64,000 bases of DNA, from assembly GCA_963556255.1 (NCBI GenBank), contig OY744604.1:73667130-73731129 (forward strand), written 5' to 3'. The position numbers were made by a program, and so were the translations under genes. Of this stretch, positions 10,823-21,600 are shown piece by piece (position 1 is the first letter of the stretch; each line of letters begins with the position of its first letter). The notes below the pieces were generated by a model, which did no database searches, had not been told where the DNA came from, and was given only the letters and a program-made list of their open reading frames with translations. The DNA is from Allolobophora icterica. Lineage: Eukaryota > Annelida > Clitellata > Crassiclitellata > Lumbricidae.

Positions 10823-12003
10823 GGGGAGACCGGGGCTATATGTTACAATTCCGACTTTTTTGTAAATTGGCTGTTCCTCAGCACCTGAGTTTTCCTAAGA
10901 CCAAGGGGGTTTAGTACTTCATTATGTTACACACAGATTGGTCACAGTAGATTTTGTTAATAGTTAATGAATTTTGTGCAATATTGGTGTTAGGCAAGCT
11001 ACTGGAATGTAACAAATAACCCCGATAAAGGGGTTACATGTTACATTCCCCGGGGTTGCAATGTTACACAGGTAGAATTGACATTTTTACAGTAAATGTA
11101 AAGTGATTATTAAACAGGAACATCACTAAAAATACAAAAGATTATTCAGAACTGATTAGGCCTATGTAACGTCTGAAGTTCTTCAACAGTTGATGAAATA
11201 TAAACGACGAAAAATAAACTGAACTACTAGTTAAATCAGAAATCAGTTAAATGGGTCTACTTAAGCTTAGGCCTAGTCAGAGTCATAACAGTTGTGGCAT
11301 ACATAATAATCGTTTCCATCAGTGCAATTGTCGTGTACCCATTCACCACATTCTAGGCATTGTACCCAGTCCTCATCGAACGATTCGCCGCAAACCAGGC
11401 AAACCGTTTTCTTAGATTTATTATAATTGTCGCTGTTTTTCGTAACTGAACTCTTTTTGCGGCTTTTCGGAGCAGATTATTCAAACATTAACCTAGTGCC
11501 CGTTGCAGTTACACGGTAGCCTACAGCTTATTCTTAATGACATAGAAATCAAGACTTACTGGCCTACATAGGCCAATAAGTCAATAGCACAAGTTAATAA
11601 TGCGGGGCTATATGTTACAAATGTAACATATAGCCCCCTAGGCACATCTTCGTAAACAACAAGCTTTTACACATACAACGGTCAAGCTACATCGCTAGTA
11701 ATATTCTGTTTATAAACACATATCACCATGCCACCAACACGCAGAATATGACAACCGAAGTACTAAAACTGGCCGCAGAAATAACAAAAGTGCGCACTTA
11801 CCTTTGAAAAAGATATCTGCTCAAAAAACGTTTATTTGCCCTAAATTGATCACGCTGTCAAATATATCAACAGCTCCGCCATTATACCTGCAGGCCAACT
11901 GTGTGCATGTGCTAGAACATAGATATACACTACAAATAAGTAAACACCATAGATATATCGATATAACATATAACCCCCTGTAACATATAGCCCCGGTCTC
12001 CCC
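10823..12003 (-). mobile_element. pogo-like (Tc1/mariner superfamily) element with TA target duplication
   Basis: Terminal inverted repeats of about 25 bp begin GGGGAGACCGGGGCTATATG and end with the inverse at 12,003. They are flanked by TA at 10,821-10,822 and 12,004-12,005. Homologous sequence without the element is visible near 2,340 and 45,725, so it inserted in copy A. It encodes only the last part of a transposase (11,273-11,476). Short GGGGTTACATGTTACA-like repeats near 11,030-11,070 echo the ends. The superfamily call rests on the TA duplication and the C-terminal finger. Confidence 0.8.
11273..11476 (-). pseudogene. pogo-type transposase C-terminal PHD-like zinc finger, remnant
   Basis: The open stretch from after a stop at 11,477 down to TAG at 11,273-11,275 begins SAPKSRKKSS. 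It contains CLVCGESFDEDWVQCLECGEW (split here as CxxC, DEDWVQC, LEC, EWVH), then NC, YVCHNC and DSD. The CxxC-x-WxxCxxCxxWxHxxC-x-CxxC spacing is the finger that often ends DDE transposases of pogo-like elements in marine animals. The DNA-binding and catalytic parts are missing, so it is not functional. Confidence 0.65.
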
Positions 12004-13482
12004 TATATTAAAACTGCCTAACCTACACTAATACCAACAGCAATTGCCACATATTATTCAGAAGTGGTATCTGACATAAAATATTTCGCATCATTGTAAT
12101 GAAGAGAACAGACTGTTGGCGAAAGCGATTTACATTAGAACAAGATGCCAGAAGAGAAACCAGAATTTGATGCATGTATAAGCATTAGTCAGTAACCGCA
12201 AATACAAACACAATTACATGAATTAGGCTGCTTCCGTTATCTTATTTTAGGACGTCGTTTTTCGTTTTAATTAATTGTCACCATGTTAGAATCACAGTTC
12301 AACTTCGATAAGCAATTCATCGTACGCAGCTCTGAAGTACTTCCAGGTCTACAAATCAAATGCACGCCGTTGTCGTGGCATGCTCGGGGTGTCAATATGT
12401 GGCAGAGTTGTCTTGTCTCTGATAAAATAAATGTAGTATAATGACAAAATGACGTACAAATGCGAAGCAAGAAAAACACAACACCAACGCCGCTGAATTC
12501 CACCGAAGCATCAGCAAATAACCTAATTTCTATTAGATACATTTTGGACGAAACAGAAACCAACAGTGAACGAAGATGGCTTACAAGTGCTCTTTCAATT
12601 ACTAAAGTCATTTCCGAGTGACTGACTAAATGTTTAGGCCTATTCTGCTTAGCGGAAGTTTGGTATTGGCAATCAAGGAAATTGCTCTGTGCGGCAGAGA
12701 AAAGTGATTGAACATAATTGGACATTTTTACAATTAGGCCGAACAAACTGAACAGTTACGTTTGATTTCAAACCGAACTCGAGTCTTCTGTAAAGATTTG
12801 ACACACCGCAATCACTATAGCAGTGTAGATTCAACTGAAAGAATCAGTAAGCTGTTAGGATTTTCTTACGAGTGGTTCAATTTAGAATAGCCGCTAGTTA
12901 AATAAATCAACACCATTTGGATTAGAAGAGTTGTAATTTCTGACAAGTTAGATCCGTCTTCAGTCCCACAAACAGTTTATTTCCTCGAGTAGGCACTAAT
13001 AAAAAAATTCTCCCAAAGATTGCAATGTTTACCACGTCTGTCCTCATTCAATAGGGCCTGCCAGATTACTCATTTCATAGTGACTGGCTGTAAATGTTTT
13101 AGTCCTGCTCTGTTTAACGGAAGCTTGACATTTAATAATCTAGCAAATTGCTCTGTGTGGTAGAGAGAAGTGATTGAACATAATTGTACAATTTTAAAAT
13201 TAGGGCGTTTTTTGGGGCAACATAATCTATCCGAATCTAGAGGTTGATAGTGAATGGTCATATGTAAGTCTCAGAAAAGTGTTTCAGTACGTAGGACGCT
13301 ATCCTAGCTACATATAGTATAACTAGTAACTGCCATACTGGCCTGACCTGGGCCCAAGTAGTCTGTAGAGATCCGGGTTGGTTAGTATAAAGTCGGTTAT
13401 ATTTAGTAAAAAGCGAAGGAGGGATAGGACATAGAGAAGATGCTTGCACTTAGACTGACTTAGTTGTTCTCAGGATGCAGTT

Positions 13483-13766
13483 CAGGGCCGTTTTAAGGTC
13501 GTCGTAGGCCCTAGGCACTCTTGATTTGTAGACCCCGACACAACTGCCAACTCTGCATTAAACCATTCACATTAGTTTAAACTTAAACTGTTTCAGTACA
13601 AAAAGTTATTAAATTTGAATTTGTTGCTATTTGCAATTTTCCTTTTCTATTTTTCCGGTCAATTATTCAATAAGCTTATCTCATTTTTAGACTTCGTACC
13701 CCCCCTTGAAAGTTTCGTAGGCCCTAGGCACACTGCCTACTGTGCCCAGTGGATAAAACGGCCATG
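13483..13766. mobile_element. hAT-type MITE (GGGCCGTTTTAAGG family)
   Basis: Ends are CAGGGCCGTTTTAAGG and GGATAAAACGGCCATG, imperfect inverted repeats. The interior contains two GTAGGCCCTAGGCAC motifs. The matching place in copy B (about 48,395) lacks it. The target duplication is imperfect, so the outer limits are uncertain by a few bases. Confidence 0.65.
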
Positions 13767-14387
13767 TGACTGTTATCTGTAAGCTGCATTTTTCTGTGCG
13801 CAGGACGGATTTAGATTAACTTAATCTCCATTACAGTAGTCGCTTTCGGCAAGTTTGGTTGTAGTCTTCAGAAGTCGTTACGAATGGAGTGAAGTGTAGT
13901 CTAGGCGTAGTCTAATATGAACTAGACAGAGATTCGTATTAAAATAACAATTTAAATAATCTGCAAACTAACTCTCCGGATGTATTATGAACTAAAGCAA
14001 CAGTACTTTAAAGCTGTTTGGTAATATTTCCAAGCCACTGCCAATGGTGACTCGGTATTGCGAGTAAATGATCACATGGGTCAAGCTTCCCAGAGGCATG
14101 TTTACCCCTTTTAAATCGAAACCCCTTAAATGACTGCTTTCAATTTGATAAGAGTGATTAGTTTTCTTAACGAATACTCCTGTTAAACAAGAACTACGGT
14201 ACCTACTGTATCATAAAACATGTGGCGCTTCGTGGCATCAAACATCCATTGCTAAATTTCTGTTTCTATACGAATTCAGAACAGACTGTTGGTCAAAATC
14301 CCTGATTAATACTTATACGGAATCACTCGAAGAAATAGATTATGAACGTGACTTTTCTAATGAAGAGTTTTCAGTTAATTTGCAGTA

Positions 14388-14727
14388 GAGTAAAGGATAA
14401 CACACTGGCATGAAGAGCAGTAGGCACCAAGATCGAACCTGGTAGACCCCGTTAGGTTAATTCAGCCTTCCACTCGCTAGGTGGCGGCGGTGATTAAATG
14501 AATAGTAGGCCGTGATTGGCGCCCTGTTGCGGCCGTATAAAACAGTTATATTCGACTCCTGTAAAACTGTTATAATGTACTTCTAGTCTTCTACTGTATG
14601 CATGCATGTAAGGCGCCATGCGTGGCTGCCGTTTCTAATATATGTATGTTCACTGTACAGCGCAGTGCGGTTAGCAGGCGCCTTAATAAAGAAAAGATCA
14701 TTATTATTATTATCATCATTATTGTTA
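14388..14727 (+). mobile_element. SINE-like retroposon with ATT tail, copy A only
   Basis: About 340 bp absent from copy B (junction near 48,990). It ends in GCGCAGTGCGGTTAGCAGGCG, then CCTTAATAAAG and an ATT/ATC tail. A related 3' end (CCGCAGTGCGTTTGCAGGCGG, then an ACTT tail) lies at 30,975-31,033. The class is inferred from the tail; I find no clear tRNA or 7SL head. Confidence 0.5.
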
Positions 14728-15879
14728 TAATTTTAACACGATATAAATAATACTTTTTAATGTCTGACAGTTTTATGTTTCAAGAAGCGCACACATTACA
14801 AAGCGTTAGCAAACAGTAGTTATAGAGCAGTGGTGCACAACATCCTGACTGCGGGCAACAACCATCTCGCTACGAGTCGTCATATGGCCCGCGATAACCA
14901 TCGTGGAAAGGAACTTTTTAAGAGACGGCACTGACATTAAGTCTACAGTGGCTTGCGCACTGTCGTCATTGGAAACACTAACAGCAATTTAGTAATACAG
15001 AACTACTATGAGTCATTTTTCTATAACTCTTTATGATACTGTTATGTGTGATTTACTGCTCACGTCATCTTCATAAATTTTGGCATGCATTCATCTGGAC
15101 TAAGCTAAGTTGTCACACTGGTTTATGCCTAGAAGGGCTTAAGAAATCGTTTAGTGGCCTGGTCGAAAAAGGTTTTGTATCACTGCTATAGAGTGTCGCA
15201 CAAATTCAACACAAGTTTACATTCATTTCATTTGCGTTAAAAATAATGGCGAAGAAGCATTTGAAAATTTGTGTAAATGAGGGAAAGGAAATCAGAGACA
15301 GGTCAGTTCAAGGATTTGATTTACACTGCAGTGTTGACGGCCAATGTATAGCTTACGGATACCTTTAAACGTTTCAACATATTCATTTAAATGATTAGTG
15401 ATTAACCTGACAAGTCATCACACTGCCTTGCTGGCAATTTTCAAAGGGTACCCGCTAACATCCAATTAACCCTCTAAGGGATATGGGACATATATGTCCC
15501 ATGTCGGAAAAAAGTATGTAGACTATTTAGATCGAGCAAACTTTTTTGTTTAACGATTTTATTTATTAGTTAAGTATTTGGTCAATCTAAATATGACCTT
15601 ACGATGAGTTTCCGCAAATACTATAGGCCAAATATATTTATTTTAAGATTATACATTTTTAAAAAAAAAATAATTTGTAATTTTTTATTTTTTCTCACAG
15701 GAAAATAATACGATACAAAACTTTTAAATAGTGTATATCAACTCTTCATAAAAGGGGATATTCATTGACAAGAGCCATTCGCATTACAGTCTTGCAGATA
15801 TTGAAGAAAATCTTCATGGGACATATATGTCCCATTGTCCCTTATGCAGTTTCATAAAATGCCCGTGCATGGAATTCGC

Positions 15880-17090
15880 GAAAATGACGTTTTTGACAAA
15901 ATCAAGAGTTAGACCGGAACTGGTTGTCGTATTTTCATGGACAACTTTTTCACATCGTGCCACATGCTTTACATACTGTATAGCCACAGATTAGATGGTA
16001 GGGGTACTGTTAGAAAAAAAAATCGAATGGGCTTGCCGGAAGCTAGGTAGGACATATATATGCCAAGAGGATTCAGTCCCTCCAAATAACGGAAAAGATT
16101 ATAAAATTTTGAAGTGGATGGACATAAAGGCTGTCCATCTCATATCCAATTCTGAACCATACATAGGTACAATATCTATAGATAGACGTCAGAAGAGTTC
16201 CGCTGAGAAGGTTGTTGTCAACGTTACATCATTGGTAAAAGGTTACAACAAATATATGGGAGGAATTTATTGATCTGGCAGACTAGCTAAGATCACATTA
16301 TGGAATAGATATATCCGGTGCCGAAACAAGTTTTATCTGAGAATGGTATCTGATAGCCTGCAGGGGCGTAACTTTGGTCTAAAAAGTGGGGTTGTACCAT
16401 TGACTAAGATAACTGTAAGGCGGAGAGTGAGGGTGATGTCAGAAATCTGTGTCGCCTGCGGGCACGACGGTCTGTCTACCGGGTGACCTATGTGGATGAA
16501 AGTCTGACTGCTTGTGACTCTGTTTGTCTGGCTCTCGGTTTACCTGTATACCTAAGTACTGTCGTATTTCACGGGGTACATACTCTTCACTCTGTCTACA
16601 TACACGAGGCAAGGCGGAGACTGTGATCTCTGGGAAGGCACTATTATAAAATATTGATTGGCATTGTTGTAAAAGTGAGCGTACGGTACCCCCAGTTCAT
16701 AAAGTGGGGGTACGGGTACCTCTCGTACCCTCACATATTACGTCTATGATAGCCTGGACATAACGGTGGTGAATGGCTACTTGAATTACAAGTCTCTCAA
16801 CGGGGACACCAAAATAACACATTTGAAGTTCAGACAGCAGGTGGTTCATGGTCTCATAGGTACTTATACTTCCAGAAAGAATACTTTTCCGACTTTTCCA
16901 TCAAGAGAAAGGCGTCTCCAGTGATAATACATGATCAATTGCCTCACATCATGCCCAACAGAAAGAGATGCAAGCTTTGTCACAAGAGGGGTAAAGATAA
17001 CCAGCGGGTCAAGATTTTAGTGTTGTGTTGCTCTGTGTTTGCATAGTGAATGTAACTGTTTCACGGAGTTCAACACTAACCAACTATCAT
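15880..17090 (+). pseudogene. PGBD-type (piggyBac) transposase, broken
   Basis: Recognisable in order, in shifting frames, are FMDNFFTSCHML with GTVR (second catalytic Asp), KWMDIKAVHLIS (third catalytic Asp), RRQKSS with KVVVNVTSLVKGYNKYMGG, LKFRQQVVHGLIG, and a C-terminal cysteine-rich stretch with RCKLC and HKRG. Several frameshifts and stops, plus the hAT insertion at 16,361-16,748, interrupt it. The N-terminal half is not identifiable. The protein would excise and insert DNA at TTAA sites; this copy cannot. Confidence 0.8.
16361..16748. mobile_element. hAT MITE nested in the piggyBac-like element
   Basis: Starts CAGGGGCGTAAC and ends TTACGTCTATG, flanked by a perfect 8-bp duplication ATAGCCTG at 16,353-16,360 and 16,749-16,756. 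Removing it rejoins the transposase frame around SLDITVVNGYL. Its length is 388 bp, and it is non-coding. Confidence 0.85.
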
Positions 17091-17644
17091 AACTGTGCAA
17101 TTAAATTCGTTGCTACATGGTAATGATCATATTCTGACATTTAACCAACATACTCCAACAATTTTCAAGACTGCTACAAAAATGTACTTTTTCCGCTTAA
17201 CGGACAATGGGACATATCTGTCCCATAAAATAAAAGTAGCCATATTGCAAACGTGTAATGCTAAGCACGAAATAAACTACATTATATTGACAGGAGAACC
17301 CAAGACGATGTATTTGTGTTAGTTGTGAAGATTTTGCAGACCAAAAAAAATCTTGTCCCTTAGAGGGTTAAAACATAAAAATTATACCAAAGTATGCTTC
17401 TGCTGATAACACAATATTTAATTTCATCATTGGATCGCTCATTCCCTGACACAATATTAAAACACTTCCAAAAAATATATCAACCTAAATGTAGTCCACA
17501 CTTTTGTGTCGCAAACCTTCAGAAACAGAATTATAAAACTGCAATCATGAAAACTATACAAGCTTTATTACCATTGTTTTGAAGAGGAGTTAACCTCACC
17601 TGCACCTTGGGTGCACCTCCAGTTCGTAATTTGGGCAAACATTA

Positions 17645-17910
17645 GGGGTGCTCGATAATGTAGTGGTTAGCATGGTGGACTGTCAATCGAGAGATTGGGA
17701 GTCAATCTTCGTCAAGGCAGAAATTTGGTTTGAGATTTCTGCTCCACATGCACCCAACCCTAACCAACTCAGCTGTAATGAGTACACTAACCATACACTG
17801 TCAGTGGGAAGATGAGAAGCCAATGGAGAGGACTAGTTACCCGCCCTCATGTACTCATGTACCCTAGTGTACTCATTACAGCCGAGGCTAAGAAAATGCT
17901 CTTCGTATTT
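17645..17910 (+). mobile_element. tRNA-derived SINE, shared with copy B
   Basis: Same family as the SINE at 3,260 (GGTGCTCGATAATGTAGTGG head, GAAGATGAGAAGCCAATGGA body). Its counterpart in copy B is at 51,380-51,680, so it predates the duplication. A short local duplication (TGTACTCAT...) has arisen near 17,850. Confidence 0.75.
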
Positions 17911-18623
17911 TCTTCTACCTTTGCTAATCCCGTCTCTCTGTTTTCTCTCAGTTTTCTCATTTATTCGTCATCTGATCATAAGTCGCCTAATGCATTATTA
18001 TTGAACCGCTTTTCCAATAGTGGAAACCATCTCAACGTCGTCGTCGTCGTCATAATTATCATCGTCGCCATCATCATCAGCATCATTACAATCATCATTA
18101 TCATCTTAATTTTCTTGTGTCTTTTATCTTTATCTTGTTTTATATATGCTCTTATCTTTCCATTTTCTTTATACAATCGTTTTTGCCAGATATTTGTAAG
18201 GAAGTGATCATTTGTTTTTGGTCGTTCACCATGTCTAGTCTTTTCTAAGGATCAAATCAAATGTTGCTTTTATCAGCTTATATTGTCAGAGCACATTTTA
18301 CAATATATACATCTTATAAACTTGTCTGGCTAACCAAATGTATATTGATACTCTCATCAGCTATGTCTCTATGAATTCTTGTACTAAAACATTTCAATTC
18401 CGGCCAACATTTTCTGGAATTCGGCACATCATCATATCTACTTCGGAATAAATATCGACATACGATTAGTAATATTATTGCAAAATACAGCGTATGTCAG
18501 TTTGAAGTTCATTATTGTTATTAATAGATTTTGCATATGATTCAGTTTGAAGTGCATTTCTCATTTTATGCAAGCAATGCGATTGCGAAGTTCTTGCCTC
18601 AAGACTTAAAGCGTAGTAGGCGA

Positions 18624-21600
18624 TCAACGTCGTCCTCTGGTAACAGTGTTGATTTCGTCAGGAAACTCATAATCAACGTCGTCAGGGCGTTCGTAGTCGT
18701 TTTCACTTATACAGGACTCCCGAGCATTATCGACTCTTCCGGTTTCATTCTTTCTTTCTCCTCTCTCCTCAGTTGGATCGAGTGTGTAATGTTCTGTCGA
18801 TTGACTCTGTGACTCCTGTCTGCGTGTTTTTTTGCCTTAATATGCGAAAAAATGCGAAATTCAGAATAATTCATATCTACAGACTCTGCATCATCTTGAT
18901 TAACATTGCACATGTTCATTGTTCAAGTAGCCCAGATGAAATGCGGCATTGTGTCAAATTGTACCTTAATATTACTTATTGCTATTGTTTCAGAAAAAAA
19001 TATTTTAGCCTATTTAAAAGTTGCTTAACTTCGCCTACTATTATCCTCTAGGCAGTCCGCTAGCTGAATCCTTATCCTACAAAGTGAACTCGATAGGTCC
19101 CTCCTGATTTATCGCATGATATGTTTCAGTTCATTAGTACGTAAGTGGGTGAATGCAATTCGATTCAGTCCTCAGACATGACGGATGAACCTATGGTTTC
19201 GGGTGATGTTACACATTTTAATACACTAACCATGCAATCATGGCGTTCCATGTACAATTGTACAAAGAAAATGAGTTATATCAAATACTGAATACCAACT
19301 TTATAGTTTTAATTTGATATGTTTCTTAAATAAGCTCAACTAAGTAGGCTAGAAAACCTCAATGCTAAGACCATTGATTATATTAATCGCAAGAAATGAT
19401 ATCGAATGTGAAAATGATTCATACCTTTATCCGCTTTGCTTTTTCTTGACCTGCGCTTTAGAACGATGATCAGGGCTACTACAAATAGAAGACTAAGCCC
19501 GAGGAGACCACCAAGAACTAATATCAGAAGAGCGGATACGTTTGGACCTAATGCTACAATCAATAATATGATAATAGTATAGGAAGCATTCTTCCATATA
19601 TACCTTAGAATCCAGAAATTAAGCCACGAGAGGAATAAGATACACGCGACGTTACAGTAGATAGTTATGTATGTGTCAGGACTCAGCAGCACAAAAGGGG
19701 ATTATTAGAATGCTCTACTCTGTAGCTGCCGTTTGAAACTTTTCAAGATCGTGAGCTAAGTTGTAATTAGATATTCCCATATATTTTATTATAACACTGG
19801 CAGAATAGTAGATGTGATAACATTTCTAATAACAATGGTCCAAATGTACCCAATGAGCAGGTTTCTTACATTTCTGAATCCTGCAAATGATTGCTTGGTA
19901 TTTAGTCATGATTTGTATATCGCTGCTCACTTAAGCTTATATGTAGGAAACGCTTCATGAAGGTTGCATACTTCTAAATTTGCAACTCTTGCCACTAGCC
20001 TTCTGAGTTGTTAGAGGAAACGCACCTGTGGCGATATAGCTGAGGATGTCGGTGGCGTCTGGATATTCTGTGACAATTATCAAAGCAGAGGTGGCTTCAG
20101 TTGTTGGTGAAAATGTAGTTCCCATCGTTGTAGTTGCAGGCCTTCTTTTTGTTGCTGATGCACAGACAACTTTAACATACAAAGTTCCAAAGAAATAAAC
20201 GTAACCGTCAACTTTTTTTTAGCAAAACTAGAACAGTGTGTTCATAATGTCTGAAACAGCATGTATCTAGTTGTTAAATGTTTTTGTTTGGGGCAATCTC
20301 ATTGTTATTAGGCCTACAGTGGTAAGTTCGGCGCCTTGTGACCGGAGGGTTGCAGGTTCGAATCCCACTCTAGCCGCTGCGTACGGACCTTGGGCAAGTC
20401 CTTCACGCGCAATTGCTCGTGTCGCTTCGGCGTGAAAATTCCGGCACAGTATCAAATACTGTAGTCGGGAGCGCCTCTGAGTAGTAGTAGACTTCGAGAG
20501 GCGCGACAGAAATATCCGAAATAAATAAACAAATAAATAAAGAACAAAGCGACAGCCATTTCCAACGTTGACAGCTTTCGTTTCCTTTTGATGCGATTAT
20601 GGATTCTTACAAAGAACAGTAACTGTAATCTACCACCATACATAACTTAAGAAAAAGACCCGCTCAAAGAATGTTTCTAAAAACTAATATGTTTGCTCAA
20701 AGCATCCTATCTCCAAAACGTCCGCAATTAGCAGATAGAAAATCATCCACAACGTTAAATTCTCTACTTAGCAAGATTCTTTACTTAGCAAAATTAGTGT
20801 AAATGTTTTTGAATTCATTTGCAGACTAGATACATGTATCTAAAGTGAACTGACAACTGCGAAAATTTTAACACATTTTGTGATTGTAACGGAAACGAAA
20901 TTGCATCTGAATTTATATGGGTCATTTTATTATATTTTCTATTGCGCTGTCAATCTAGAGCACTAAAAGCAATAGGCAATCGTGTCCAGTCTTCACACTT
21001 GGAGCCAAGTGTCACTTATTACTTTCAAATTGGCAGTTATTTAATGTATTGCACATGCATGTAAATCGGCGTTTAACGTTTGAACTCTTACCTCGCTGAA
21101 AACTGTAATAAAATTGAAATCCTTTCCCTGAATGTGAGCCATCTGTACGGAATCTTATAATAGCGAAGTTGCAAGATGCATAAGAAACTGAACGAGTCTC
21201 CCCTAAACGACAGATTTTTCCTGTACTCTCGTTATTTCCTGAACACCGTATCTAAAACATAATTACAGCATTCCATTACAGATGCTATTCTTTTATTCAG
21301 ACCTTACCTAGCATAAAATAATTTGAAGGTTTTGATTTCGTGGAATGCCTTCAGCTTAAGTCTGTTGTCATAATACTAGAGTATTTGCCCATCATATGAC
21401 GGGTGGAAAAAGAAAATGAATGGATTGATAGGAAGTGAAACGAATTTGTTTATTGGAATACTTGATTATAAGTGATATTGGTAATGAAAATTCGAACATC
21501 AGTTAGCAAATGACCTTGACGGTCGGTTTTTTTTATGAGTGCTTTGGTGTTGTTTCGGTCTCGTGAACGAGAAAATGCAACATAAAGCTAGTTATGTGAA

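Larger units (their letters stand above)
12006..15465. other. Spacer between R1 and R2 units, no gene seen
   Basis: The whole stretch pairs with about 45,880-51,040 in copy B. Open frames in it are short, and I recognise no family in any of them, including the 159-codon minus-strand frame at 12,267-12,746, which is broken in copy B. Two insertions (13,483-13,766 and 14,388-14,727) are annotated separately. Confidence 0.6.
15470..17367 (+). mobile_element. piggyBac-like element with transposase relic
   Basis: The element starts CCCTCTAAGGGA and ends TCCCTTAGAGGG, flanked by TTAA at 15,466-15,469 and 17,368-17,371. Copy B shows the intact single site TCCAATTAAAACATAAA at about 51,050. Three copies of a 20-bp palindrome (ATGGGACATATATGTCCCAT at 15,483 and 15,816; one-base variant at 17,207) lie inside. 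A hAT MITE (16,361-16,748) is nested in it. Confidence 0.92.

Noticed and set aside
12267..12746. 159-codon minus-strand frame in the spacer
   Set aside because: The homologous stretch at 45,965-46,330 has stops and frameshifts, and no domain is recognisable.
18531..18812. Plus-strand frames over the R2 and R2' tails (18,531; 54,807)
   Set aside because: They are antisense shadows of the receptor tail exons, which have consistent splice phases and motifs on the minus strand.
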